DNA of 64,000 nucleotides, taken from assembly GCA_000955785.1 (NCBI GenBank), contig JYOD01000088.1, forward strand, positions 1 to 64,000. Direction: 5' to 3'. Of this stretch, positions 6,737 to 15,026 are shown one piece after another (position 1 is the stretch's first letter; each line of letters opens with the position of its first letter). The notes under the pieces are model-generated. The model searched no databases. It was not told the DNA's origin and saw only the letters and a program-made list of their open reading frames with translations. The translations under genes and the position numbers were made by a program. The stretch comes from Burkholderiaceae bacterium 16. Its GTDB lineage: Bacteria; Pseudomonadota; Gammaproteobacteria; Burkholderiales; Burkholderiaceae.

Positions 6737-8761
6737 ATGAGCAGCCTGCCCCCGGCCGCACAATGGCTCCATATCGACTGGGTGCTTATTGTCGTGGGGG
6801 CCTGGTTGCTGGTCGGGGCCGCGGGCGTTCTCGCGCTGCAGCGGCTGACCCTGGTGTCTCGCGTTCTCTTCCCTCTCGGTGGATTGCTTGGACTGGCGCT
6901 TTCCGGCCTCGCGCTCGCCGCGGCACTCGGCACGCCGGAGGTCGCAGTACTGGCCATCGGGCTGCCGTCGCTGCCCTTCCACGTCCGACTCGACAGCCTC
7001 TCCGCTTACTTCTTGATGGTCATCGGCGGCGCGACCGCGGGCATCTCCATGTTCGCGGCCGGGTATTTCCGCAAGGGCGAGGGCACGCCGCCAGGCTTGC
7101 TTTGCCTGGAATATCACCTGTTCCTGGCCAGCATGGCCGGTGTCATCCTGGCTGACGATGCCTATTCGTTCATGGTGATGTGGGAGACCATGGCGCTGTC
7201 GTCATTCTTCCTGGTGACCGCGAATCACCGCATTCCGGAGGTGCGCAGCGCCGGCTACATCTATATCACGATGGCGCGGATCGGCGCGATCGCGATTCTG
7301 CTCTGCTTCGGTGTGCTGCAGGCCAACACCGGTGACTACACCTTCGCCAACATGCGCGACCAGGCTCTGACGCCCTTCTGGGCATCGGTTGCCTTCCTGC
7401 TTGCCGTGTTCGGCTTCGGCGCCAAGGCCGGCATACTGCCCGTGCATGTCTGGCTGCCGGAGGCACATCCGGCGGCGCCCTCGCCGGTCTCCGCGATGAT
7501 GAGCGGCGTCATGCTCAATACAGCCATCTATGGGCTGTTGCGCGTGTCCTTCAATCTGCTGTCCATGCGCCTGTGGTGGTGGGGTGCGCTGCTTCTGGCC
7601 ATCGGCCTGGCCACCGCCCTGTTCGGCGTGGTCTTCGCCGCAGTGCAGACCGACATGAAGCGCTTGCTGGCCTACTCGTCGATCGAGAACATGGGCCTGC
7701 TGTTTGTCGCCATGGGCCTGACCCTGATCTTTTCGGCTTACGACATGAGGCCGATGGCGGCACTAGCCCTGACAGCGACGCTTTATCACGTCGCAAGCCA
7801 CGCCTTCTTCAAGAGCCTGCTTTTTCTCGGCACGGGCAGTGTGCTGCACGCGACCGCCGAGCGAAGCCTGGGCAAACTGGGCGGATTGATACGGTACATG
7901 CCATGGGTTGGCTGGCTCACATTGCTGGGGGTGCTGGCCAGCGCAGGCCTGCCTCCGCTCGGCGGTTTCGTGTCGGAGTGGCTGCTGCTGCAGAGCTTCC
8001 TGTTCACGCCCGGCTTGCCGATGCCGCTGCTGACCATGCTGATTCCGGTGGTCGCCGCGCTGATCGCGCTGGTGGCGGCGCTGGCCGGCTATACGATGGT
8101 CAAGTTCTTCGGCGTAATCTTTCTCGGCCAGCCGCGCGAGCACAAGCTCACCCACTCGCATGACGCCGGCCCCTGGGAATGCGCGGGCATGGCGTGGCTG
8201 GCCCTTGGCTGCGTGGCGCTTGGCCTGTTGCCGACGCAGTTCATTCAGCTGATCGACCCGGTGACGCGACAACTGGTCACCGCCGGCCTGGGTGCCCAGG
8301 TAGCGGCAAGCGGATGGCTGCTGGCGCCGACCAACCAGGACCAGGCCAGCTATGGGCCGGTCATCTTCCTTCTCGGCATCCTGGCCAGCTTTGCCCTGGC
8401 CTACGTGCTCGTGCGCTGGCTGTACCACGGCCGGTTGCGCCGCGGCCCGCCGTGGGCCTGCGGGTTTCCCTGGGGCACCGCGCGCATGCAGGACACCGCC
8501 GAGGGATTCGGCCAGCCTATCCGGCAGATCTTCGAACCCTTTTTCCTGATGGAGCGCGAGCTGCCGACGCCCTTCGACGAACGGCCGCGCTACCGCGTGA
8601 CCATTGAGGACCGCTTCTGGCGCTGGCTATACCTGCCCGCTGTCGATCTGGCCTCGTACCTGGCGCGGCTGGCCGGCTTGATGCAGCAGGGGCGCATCTC
8701 CGTGTATCTGCTGTATAGCTTCCTGACTCTGATTGCCACGCTGCTGGCGGTGATGCGATGA
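6737..8761 (+). CDS. hyfB: HyfB-like proton-translocating membrane subunit (Ehr-like complex)
   Basis: 674 residues, a polytopic membrane protein of the NuoL/NuoM/MrpA-D antiporter family, closest in length and layout to hydrogenase-4 subunit HyfB (or HycC). The family core is visible: GAKAGILPVHVWLPEAHPAA (with the transmembrane Lys and the His/Trp segment), MKRLLAYSSIENMGLLFVAM, and LYHVASHAFFKSLLFLGTGS. A glutamate-containing helix (MVMWETMALSSFF) carries the conserved coupling Glu. About 16 hydrophobic segments are seen. First membrane gene of a six-gene operon and probably one of two ion-pumping modules of the complex. Confidence 0.85.
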   Translation: MSSLPPAAQWLHIDWVLIVVGAWLLVGAAGVLALQRLTLVSRVLFPLGGLLGLALSGLALAAALGTPEVAVLAIGLPSLPFHVRLDSLSAYFLMVIGGATAGISMFAAGYFRKGEGTPPGLLCLEYHLFLASMAGVILADDAYSFMVMWETMALSSFFLVTANHRIPEVRSAGYIYITMARIGAIAILLCFGVLQANTGDYTFANMRDQALTPFWASVAFLLAVFGFGAKAGILPVHVWLPEAHPAAPSPVSAMMSGVMLNTAIYGLLRVSFNLLSMRLWWWGALLLAIGLATALFGVVFAAVQTDMKRLLAYSSIENMGLLFVAMGLTLIFSAYDMRPMAALALTATLYHVASHAFFKSLLFLGTGSVLHATAERSLGKLGGLIRYMPWVGWLTLLGVLASAGLPPLGGFVSEWLLLQSFLFTPGLPMPLLTMLIPVVAALIALVAALAGYTMVKFFGVIFLGQPREHKLTHSHDAGPWECAGMAWLALGCVALGLLPTQFIQLIDPVTRQLVTAGLGAQVAASGWLLAPTNQDQASYGPVIFLLGILASFALAYVLVRWLYHGRLRRGPPWACGFPWGTARMQDTAEGFGQPIRQIFEPFFLMERELPTPFDERPRYRVTIEDRFWRWLYLPAVDLASYLARLAGLMQQGRISVYLLYSFLTLIATLLAVMR

Positions 8762-8768
8762 GGTCTCC

Positions 8769-9716
8769 ATGACAGTCACCGGCTTGCTGTCACAGTCGAT
8801 CGAGATCGTGATATCGATCGCCATGGCGCCGCTACTGACGGGCTGGGTCAATCAATGCCGCTCCTGGTTGCAGAACAAATCCGCGCCCAGCCTCTGGCAG
8901 CCATATCGCACGCTGCACAAACTGTTCAACAAGGAATCGGTGGTGGCAGACAACGCATCGCCGCTGTTCCGCGTCACGCCCTATGTGGTGTTCGGCTGCA
9001 TGGCGCTGGCATGCGCGATCATCCCAACCCTCTCGACGGACCTCCCACTGGCGCCCGCCGCCGATGCGATCGCGCTGGTCGGCCTGTTCGCGCTGGCACG
9101 GGTTTTCATTTCGCTGGCGGCGATGGACATCGGCACCGCCTTCGGCACCCTGGGGGCGCGGCGCGAGATGCTGATCGGCTTTCTTGCCGAGCCGGCATTG
9201 CTGATGGTGCTGTTCTCGGCCTCGCTGGTTTCCAAATCGACATCGCTCACTACCATCGTCGAGACACTCGCCCATCGCCAACTGGCGATCTACCCCGGGC
9301 TGGCCTTTTCCGGCGTTGCGTTCACCATGGTGTCGCTGGCAGAGAATGCGCGCGTGCCGGTCGACAACCCCGCCACGCATCTGGAACTGACGATGATCCA
9401 TGAGGCGCTCATCCTGGAATACTCGGGCCGCCACCTCGCACTCATCGAGTGGGCTGCGAGCCTGAAGCTGTTCGCCTACTCCTGCATCGGACTCGCGCTG
9501 TTCTTCCCCTGGGGCATCGCCGAGGCCCAGGCGCCATCGTCCATGTTGCTGGCGCTGCCGGCGCTGCTGGCCAAACTCATCGTGGGCGGCATCCTGCTTG
9601 CCGCGCTTGAGACGGCGAGCGCCAAGATGCGCATCTTCCGCGTCCCGGAATTCCTGGCTACCGCCTTCTTGCTGGCAGTGATCGGCATGCTGGTGCATTT
9701 GCTGCTTGCCCGCTGA
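8769..9716 (+). CDS. hyfC: HyfC-like membrane subunit (NuoH family)
   Basis: 315 residues, homologous to complex I NuoH and the HyfC/HycD membrane subunit that connects the membrane arm to the hydrophilic module. Recognisable NuoH-family features are the N-terminal WLQNKSAPSLWQPYRTLHKL (quinone-module loop with basic residues) and VDNPATHLELTMIHEALILE, the conserved acidic loop near residue 200. About eight membrane helices. It starts 7 bases after hyfB and overlaps closely with hyfE downstream, so it is part of the same transcript. Confidence 0.85.
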   Translation: MTVTGLLSQSIEIVISIAMAPLLTGWVNQCRSWLQNKSAPSLWQPYRTLHKLFNKESVVADNASPLFRVTPYVVFGCMALACAIIPTLSTDLPLAPAADAIALVGLFALARVFISLAAMDIGTAFGTLGARREMLIGFLAEPALLMVLFSASLVSKSTSLTTIVETLAHRQLAIYPGLAFSGVAFTMVSLAENARVPVDNPATHLELTMIHEALILEYSGRHLALIEWAASLKLFAYSCIGLALFFPWGIAEAQAPSSMLLALPALLAKLIVGGILLAALETASAKMRIFRVPEFLATAFLLAVIGMLVHLLLAR

Positions 9717-9717
9717 C

Positions 9718-10377
9718 ATGAGCACCCTGCTGACCCAGTTCGTCAACCTGCTCGGCGCGGTGCTGCTGATCCTGGCCTTCGGGATGATCTCGCAGCGCCG
9801 CATCCTGACGCTGATCCACCTGTTCACGCTGCAGGGCGCCACCCTGGCGCTGGCGACAGCCGTGGTCGGCTATGTGACCCGGCAGCCAGACCTGTACCTG
9901 TCGGCCGGCGTGACATTCGCGCTCAAGGTGCTGCTGATCCCCTATCTCCTGCACCGGGTCATCGCCCGGCTTGATATCCGCTGGGACGTAGAGACGCTGA
10001 TCAACATCCCAACCATCATGGTGATCGGCATCCTGGTGGTGATCTTCGCGTTCAACCTGGCCATGCCGATCTCGCGGTTGTCGGTGAAGCTGGCCAGCGG
10101 CACGCTCGGCATCGCGCTGGCCTGCATACTGCTTTCGTTCCTGATGATGATCACCCGGTCGAAGGCGATACCGCAGGTCATCGGCTTCCTGGCCATGGAG
10201 AATGGATTGTTCTTTGCCGCGACCTCGGCGACCTACGGCATGCCGATGGTGGTCGAGCTAGGCATCGCGCTGGACGTGCTGATCGGCGTGCTGATCCTGG
10301 GCGTGTTCATGTTCCAGATCCGCGAGCAGTTCGACAGCCTGGACATCCGCCACCTAGAGAAGCTGAAGGAGGACTGA
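9718..10377 (+). CDS. hyfE: HyfE-like small membrane subunit
   Basis: 219 residues from the ATG at 9718, which starts one base after the TGA of hyfC. A very hydrophobic protein with six or more helices, matching HyfE (N-terminal half resembling NuoK): VTFALKVLLIPYLLHRV, IPQVIGFLAMENGLFFAATS with a membrane glutamate typical of NuoK, and VLIGVLILGVFMFQIREQFD at the C-terminus. The role is proton translocation in the membrane arm. The only unusual point is that the predicted start is so tightly coupled to the preceding stop. Confidence 0.8.
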   Translation: MSTLLTQFVNLLGAVLLILAFGMISQRRILTLIHLFTLQGATLALATAVVGYVTRQPDLYLSAGVTFALKVLLIPYLLHRVIARLDIRWDVETLINIPTIMVIGILVVIFAFNLAMPISRLSVKLASGTLGIALACILLSFLMMITRSKAIPQVIGFLAMENGLFFAATSATYGMPMVVELGIALDVLIGVLILGVFMFQIREQFDSLDIRHLEKLKED

Positions 10378-10378
10378 G

Positions 10379-11833
10379 TTGATCGCGCTAGCCTTCCTGC
10401 TTGCAACCCCGCTCGCCGGCGGGATGGTGCTGGCGCTGGTCGGTCATCGCGATCATGCGCGCGACGTCAACGTCGCGTTCAGCCTGGGCACCTTCATCGC
10501 GGCTTGCCTGCTCACCGGGCGGATTATCGACGACGGTCCCACGCTCGCGTGGGACCGTGCGTTCTACATAGACGCCCTGAACGTGTTTCTCGTTACGCTG
10601 ACCGCGTTCGTGGGCCTGACCACGTCCATCTTCTCGCGGCCCTACATGCGCGTGGAGCGCGACCACGGCAAGATGACGCCGCCGCGGCTGCGCCTGTACC
10701 ACAGCATGTACCAGCTATTCACCTTTACGATGCTGCTGGCGCTGACCACCAACAATATGGGCATCGTATGGGTGGCAATGGAAGCTGCCACGCTGACCAC
10801 GGTCCTGTTGGTCAGCGTCTACCGGACCGCGGCCAGCCTCGAGGCGGCCTGGAAGTACTTCATCCTGTGTGGCGTGGGTATCGCCCAGGCGCTCTTTGGC
10901 ACGGTGCTGCTCTACATGGCGGCCGAGCAGGTCATTGGCCCCGAGGGCGGCGCGCTGCTGTGGACCAACCTCGATGCGGTCAAGGGCCGGCTGGACCCGA
11001 ATATCATCACCCTGGCGTTTGCCTTCCTGTTCATCGGCTATGGCACCAAGGTCGGCCTGGTTCCCGTGCACAACTGGCTGCCGGACGCGCATGCCGAGGG
11101 GCCAACCCCGGTGTCCGCCGTGCTGTCCGGCCTGCTGCTCAATGTGGCGCTCTACGCCATCCTGCGCTGCAAGGTGTTGACGGACGGCGCGCTGAACAAC
11201 CATCTCACCGGCCACCTGATGATGGGCTTCGGCCTGGTTTCCGTAGTGGCGGCGGTCTTGCTCCTCATCCGCCAGCGGGACGTCAAGCGCATGTTCGCCT
11301 ACTCCTCCATCGAGCATATGGGCATGATGACCTTCGCTTTCGGTATGGGCGGCCCGATCGCCAGCTTCGCCGGACTGCTGCACATGACGGTGCATTCGCT
11401 GGTCAAGTCCGCGATCTTCTTCGCCGTCGGCCATGCGGCCCAGCAAGCGGGAACGCAGGCCATGGACGAGATCCGCGGGCTGGTCCGGGTCAGCCCCACG
11501 GTCGGTTGGGGCCTGATGCTAGGCGTACTGGCCATTCTGGGCATGCCGCCGTTCGGCGTGTTCGCCAGCGAGTTCCTGATCGTGACGACCGCGATGCGGG
11601 AACAACCCTGGGCCACGCCCTTCCTGCTGGTCGCGCTCGGCATGGCCTTTGCGTCAGTGTTCAGCCGCGTGCAACCGATGGTCTTCGGCGAGACCACCCT
11701 GAAGCCCCTGCCGCACCCGCCGGCGCTGGTCCCGGTGTTCTTGCACCTCATACTCGGCTTGATGCTAGGCCTCTATGTCCCGCCGTATCTGGATGCGTGG
11801 TACCGCCAGGCGGCCGCCATGCTGGGGAGTTGA
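10379..11833 (+). CDS. hyfF: HyfF-like proton-translocating subunit (NuoN/L-type)
   Basis: 484 residues, starting at a TTG one base after the TGA of hyfE. A second antiporter-like subunit: GTKVGLVPVHNWLPDAHAEG (conserved Lys and His), VKRMFAYSSIEHMGMMTFAF, LLHMTVHSLVKSAIFFAVGH and the coupling Glu in GIVWVAMEAATL. These residues form the proton path in complex I-like systems. About 14 helices. Matches hydrogenase-4 HyfF in length and neighbourhood. Presence of both HyfB- and HyfF-type subunits suggests at least two ion channels per complex. Confidence 0.85.
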   Translation: MIALAFLLATPLAGGMVLALVGHRDHARDVNVAFSLGTFIAACLLTGRIIDDGPTLAWDRAFYIDALNVFLVTLTAFVGLTTSIFSRPYMRVERDHGKMTPPRLRLYHSMYQLFTFTMLLALTTNNMGIVWVAMEAATLTTVLLVSVYRTAASLEAAWKYFILCGVGIAQALFGTVLLYMAAEQVIGPEGGALLWTNLDAVKGRLDPNIITLAFAFLFIGYGTKVGLVPVHNWLPDAHAEGPTPVSAVLSGLLLNVALYAILRCKVLTDGALNNHLTGHLMMGFGLVSVVAAVLLLIRQRDVKRMFAYSSIEHMGMMTFAFGMGGPIASFAGLLHMTVHSLVKSAIFFAVGHAAQQAGTQAMDEIRGLVRVSPTVGWGLMLGVLAILGMPPFGVFASEFLIVTTAMREQPWATPFLLVALGMAFASVFSRVQPMVFGETTLKPLPHPPALVPVFLHLILGLMLGLYVPPYLDAWYRQAAAMLGS

Positions 11834-11837
11834 GCGT

Positions 11838-13385
11838 ATGGATCTGCCTGAACTCGGACTCAACCTGCATCGCCTCCCGGCACCGCTGCCGGTATGGCAC
11901 GGGCTCGCCAGTCCCGATGCATGGAGCGCGGCAGCGCGCACGGTCGCGGACACGGGCGGGCGCCTGATCTCCGTGTGGGGCGCCGATCGCAGCGCGGCGG
12001 GCGGGACGTTGGCGGCATGCGCCGCGTATGCCGTACCGGCGGGACTGGTCTGGCTCGAACTGCGGCTCGGCGGCCCGGCGCAGGGGGTTCCGGACCTGGC
12101 CGGCATCTTCCCGTGTGCCGGGCGGATGCAGCGCGCCATGGCCAACCTCTCGGGCATCCGGGTGCAAGGCAACCACGACCAGCGCCCGTGGATCGACCAT
12201 GGCCTGTGGGCGCCCGGGTCATTCCCCCTGCAACATGGGACGCAACCGCTGGCCGCCGCGGGCAGCCTGCCCGCGGACTACGCCTTCGTACGTGTCGATG
12301 GCGATGGGGTGCATGAGATAGCCGTCGGCCCGGTGCATGCCGGCATCATCGAACCCGGCCACTTCCGCCTCTCCGTCGTCGGCGAAAAGGTGCTGCGCCT
12401 TGAAGCCCTCCTCGGCTACACGCACAAGGGCATCGAACGCCGCTTCACCGAGCTGGCGCCGAGTGAGGCTTACCGGCTCGCGGGCCGCATCTCAGGCGAC
12501 TCGACGGTGGCCTATGCCTGGGCCTACTGTATGGCGCTGGAATCCGCCTCGGGGAGCGAAATACCGGCAAGGGCGGCCTCGTTGCGCGCCCTGATGCTGG
12601 AGCGTGAGCGCGTGGCCAACCACTTGGGCGACCTCGGCGCGTTGGGCAACGATGCCGGACTGGCCTTTGGACTGGCTCAGTTCTCGCGGCTGCGCGAGGA
12701 TTGGCAGCGGCTGTCCGGGGAAGCCTTCGGACATCGCTTCATGATGGATGCGGTGGTGCCCGGGGGTGTCGCGATCGATCCGGCGCCGCCCATGATGGAC
12801 CGGCTGCGCAAGCAGTGCGACGGCATCGAGCGCGAAGTTCGCGCGTTGCGGCGCGTCTACGACGAGCATGCCGGACTGCAGGACCGGTTTCGCGCCACGG
12901 GCCGGGTAACGCCACAACTTGCCGCCCAGCTTGGCCTCGCGGGGCTCGCCGGGCGCGCCAGCGCGCAAGCGGCGGACCTGCGCTGCGACCACGCATGGCC
13001 GCCCTATGACCGGTTAGACGTCACGATGGCCACGCACCGCGATGGCGATGTCGCTGCACGCGTGGCGATGCGCTTTGACGAGACCATTGAATCCCTGCGG
13101 CTTGTTCGCGCCATCTGCTCGGAACAGCCGGGCGGCGCGATCCATGCCGGTATCCGGGCGCAGGACGCGATCTCCATCGGAGCAGGCTGGGTGGAGGGCT
13201 GGCGCGGCGAAGTCCTTGCGGCGCTCGAAATTGGCGCTGACGGCAAAATCCTGCGCTGCCACTGCCATGATCCCTCCTGGCAGAACTGGCCGGTGCTTGA
13301 GCACGCGGTCATTGGCAACATCGTTCCGGACTTTCCGCTGATCAACAAGTCCTTCAACCTCAGCTATTCGGGACACGACCTCTGA
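11838..13385 (+). CDS. hyfG: HyfG-like large subunit lacking the Ni-Fe ligands (Ehr-type)
   Basis: 515 residues: an N-terminal NuoC-like part (to about 150) fused to a NuoD / [NiFe]-hydrogenase large-subunit fold, as in HyfG/HycE. VGPVHAGIIEPGHFRLSVVG and LLGYTHKGIERRF are the conserved opening of the large-subunit domain. At the first metal motif, which in real hydrogenases is RxCGxC, the protein has RISGDS (residues 217-222), so both Cys are Ser. At the C-terminal DPCxxC motif it has DPSWQN (478-483). All four Ni ligands are therefore missing, and hydrogen turnover is not possible by the known mechanism. This is the defining trait of energy-converting hydrogenase-related (Ehr) complexes, whose substrate is unknown. 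Confidence 0.85.
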   Translation: MDLPELGLNLHRLPAPLPVWHGLASPDAWSAAARTVADTGGRLISVWGADRSAAGGTLAACAAYAVPAGLVWLELRLGGPAQGVPDLAGIFPCAGRMQRAMANLSGIRVQGNHDQRPWIDHGLWAPGSFPLQHGTQPLAAAGSLPADYAFVRVDGDGVHEIAVGPVHAGIIEPGHFRLSVVGEKVLRLEALLGYTHKGIERRFTELAPSEAYRLAGRISGDSTVAYAWAYCMALESASGSEIPARAASLRALMLERERVANHLGDLGALGNDAGLAFGLAQFSRLREDWQRLSGEAFGHRFMMDAVVPGGVAIDPAPPMMDRLRKQCDGIEREVRALRRVYDEHAGLQDRFRATGRVTPQLAAQLGLAGLAGRASAQAADLRCDHAWPPYDRLDVTMATHRDGDVAARVAMRFDETIESLRLVRAICSEQPGGAIHAGIRAQDAISIGAGWVEGWRGEVLAALEIGADGKILRCHCHDPSWQNWPVLEHAVIGNIVPDFPLINKSFNLSYSGHDL

Positions 13386-13921
13386 TGTGGCACATCCTCA
13401 AACAAATCGTCCGCACTGGCATCGTTACGGAGCCGCCGCCCCCGGCCGTCGATGGCGATGTTCATGGCGTTGGCGATGGCGGCGCCGCGATGCAACGTAT
13501 CCACCAGGACATCCTCGACATCCTCGGTCAGGCGCTCACGATCAGGGAGGTCGATGCAGGCTCGTGTAACGGCTGCGAGCTGGAAATCCACGCGCTCAAC
13601 AACCCCTACTACAATATTGAGGGGCTTGGCATCAAATTTGTTGCCAGCCCGCGCCATGCTGACATGCTGCTGGTAACGGGGCCGGTTTCGCGCCACATGG
13701 AAGACGCTTTGCGGCGTACCTATGACGCGACGCCAGAGCCGAAACTTGTGGTCGCGGTGGGTGACTGCGGCTGTACAGGAGGCATCTTCGGCGAGAGCTA
13801 TGCGAGTTGCGGTCGCGTCGCCAACGTCATCCCCGTCGACGTCGCCGTGCCTGGCTGCCCGCCTCCCCCCATCGAGATCCTGCGGGGGATCCTGACCGCC
13901 GTGCAGCGGCGCAAAAGCTAA
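13385..13921 (+). CDS. hyfI: HyfI-like Fe-S small subunit (NuoB family)
   Basis: 178 residues; the ATG overlaps the TGA of hyfG by one base. It belongs to the NuoB/HyfI family that carries the terminal [4Fe-4S] cluster (N2-type). Cluster ligands are present: CNGCELE (Cys61, Cys64), GDCGC (Cys128) and VPGCPP (Cys158); Cys130 and Cys142 are extra. So electron transfer capacity appears intact although the partner active site is not. An unusual insertion of about 20 residues rich in Pro, Gly and Asp lies at 15-35, before the core. Last gene of the six-gene operon. Confidence 0.85.
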   Translation: MWHILKQIVRTGIVTEPPPPAVDGDVHGVGDGGAAMQRIHQDILDILGQALTIREVDAGSCNGCELEIHALNNPYYNIEGLGIKFVASPRHADMLLVTGPVSRHMEDALRRTYDATPEPKLVVAVGDCGCTGGIFGESYASCGRVANVIPVDVAVPGCPPPPIEILRGILTAVQRRKS

Positions 13922-14250
13922 ATCCTCCACATGATCCTCATGGAGGATGGCGACGGCATCTTTTGAGGCAACGGGAGTGCCCCCGAATCCGCGCCGTCAG
14001 CATCGCCAGCTGCCTTCGATGACAGGCGCCCTGCCCTGGCAGCCCGCAGCAGACATGCGCTGCCTTATTTGCGTTTCCAATCGGAGATCGTAGCCCTTCC
14101 AAACCACCGTCTCAGACCTGCAGAGGAATCGCTAGAGTAAGCGTTGCAAAGGCGCGGATATCCACTTGCCACCTGCCGGACAAGCTTGGCCGGATAGAGG
14201 CAAGCAGCGGCGCTAGTGCCAAGATCAATCTGCCTGAAGAGAAAAAGATC
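13922..14250. other. 329-bp gap with a hairpin directly after the Ehr-like operon
   Basis: ATCCTCCA (13922-13929) pairs with TGGAGGAT (13941-13948) around an 11-base loop, immediately behind the hyfI stop. There is no T-tract, so it may be an RNA-end stabiliser or weak terminator instead of a classical one. The rest of the gap shows no gene. Confidence 0.4.
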
Positions 14251-14775
14251 ATGTCCCTGTATCAAATCGGTTCCCTCGCGCCCGTCATTGCCGAATCCGC
14301 CTTCGTTGCCGAGCAGGCCACCGTCATTGGCCGCGCCATTGTTGGCGAGCAGGTCAGCGCGTGGCCCGGCTCGGTGATTCGTGCCGACAATGAGCCCGTC
14401 ACCATTGGCGCGCGATCCAATGTACAGGAAGGCGCGGTGCTGCACACCGACCCGGGTTGCCCGCTCCATATCGGCGAGGGCGTCACGATTGGCCATCAGG
14501 CCATGCTGCATGGCTGCACAATCGGCGACGGTTCGCTGATCGGAATCCAGGCAGTAGTGCTGAATCGCGCGACCATCGGCAAGGAATGCCTGGTGGCTGC
14601 CGGTGCCCTTGTGACCGAGGGCAAGGTATTTCCGGATCGCTCTCTGATCCTGGGCTCGCCCGCCAAGGCCGTGCGCCAGTTGACTGACGATGAGGTCGCC
14701 AGTCTGCGCGCCAACGCCGACGACTATGCGCGGCGCACGGCCCAGTACAAGCGCGAACTGCGCAAGCTCGCCTGA
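14251..14775 (+). CDS. gamma-class carbonic anhydrase / YrdA-like hexapeptide protein
   Basis: 174 residues of left-handed beta-helix with repeated hexapeptides (VIAESAFVAEQATVIGRAIV; TIGARSNVQEGAVLHTDPGC; IGEGVTIGHQAMLHGCTIGD). The three histidines expected to hold zinc or iron in the gamma-carbonic anhydrase family are present: His65, His82 and His87. Length and C-terminal helix (RANADDYARRTAQYKRELRK) fit YrdA/PaaY-type proteins, some of which are active carbonic anhydrases and some thioesterases. It lies 330 bp after the Ehr-like operon, same strand. Plant and some bacterial complex I carry gamma-carbonic anhydrases, so a link is conceivable but unproven. Confidence 0.8.
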   Translation: MSLYQIGSLAPVIAESAFVAEQATVIGRAIVGEQVSAWPGSVIRADNEPVTIGARSNVQEGAVLHTDPGCPLHIGEGVTIGHQAMLHGCTIGDGSLIGIQAVVLNRATIGKECLVAAGALVTEGKVFPDRSLILGSPAKAVRQLTDDEVASLRANADDYARRTAQYKRELRKLA

Positions 14776-14836
14776 CCAGGGGGCGGTGCGCGCGGGCGTC
14801 TAGCGCACGGATCGCCTGGACTCCCCCAACGATGCG

Positions 14837-14968
14837 ATGCGCCATGCCCTCCCGACGCTTTACAGGCTGTCGAAGCGCACCGATCTTTATTTCAACGCCT
14901 CCTATATGAACAACAAGGGCGCGTCGAAGTTTTCGCCCAATGCGCCCTCGCAACCGCCAAACGGAAAC
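14837..14968 (+). pseudogene. remnant of a general porin C-terminus
   Basis: The frame YRLSKRTDLYFNASYMNNKG resembles the beta-strand and loop near the end of Gram-negative trimeric porins ('Y-LSKRTDLY---SY--N'), with continuation ASKFSPN. It is only about 40 codons, has no start or signal peptide, and the C-terminal Phe strand is missing. The frame then runs into non-porin-like sequence. A gene fragment left by deletion next to the Bug operon. Confidence 0.45.
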
Positions 14969-15026
14969 CGCGCCGGTATGCCAGGGAGCGGCGCCGGCTC
15001 CCCCGCAGGGACGGCACGCCCCAACC

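Noticed and set aside
10504-11967. 487-codon plus-strand frame overlapping hyfF
   Set aside because: Wrong frame of hyfF; no hydrophobic segments, Arg/Pro-rich.
6737-13921. Annotation as a true hydrogenase-4 / formate hydrogenlyase
   Set aside because: The Ni-binding cysteines are replaced and no formate dehydrogenase or maturation (hyp) genes are nearby.
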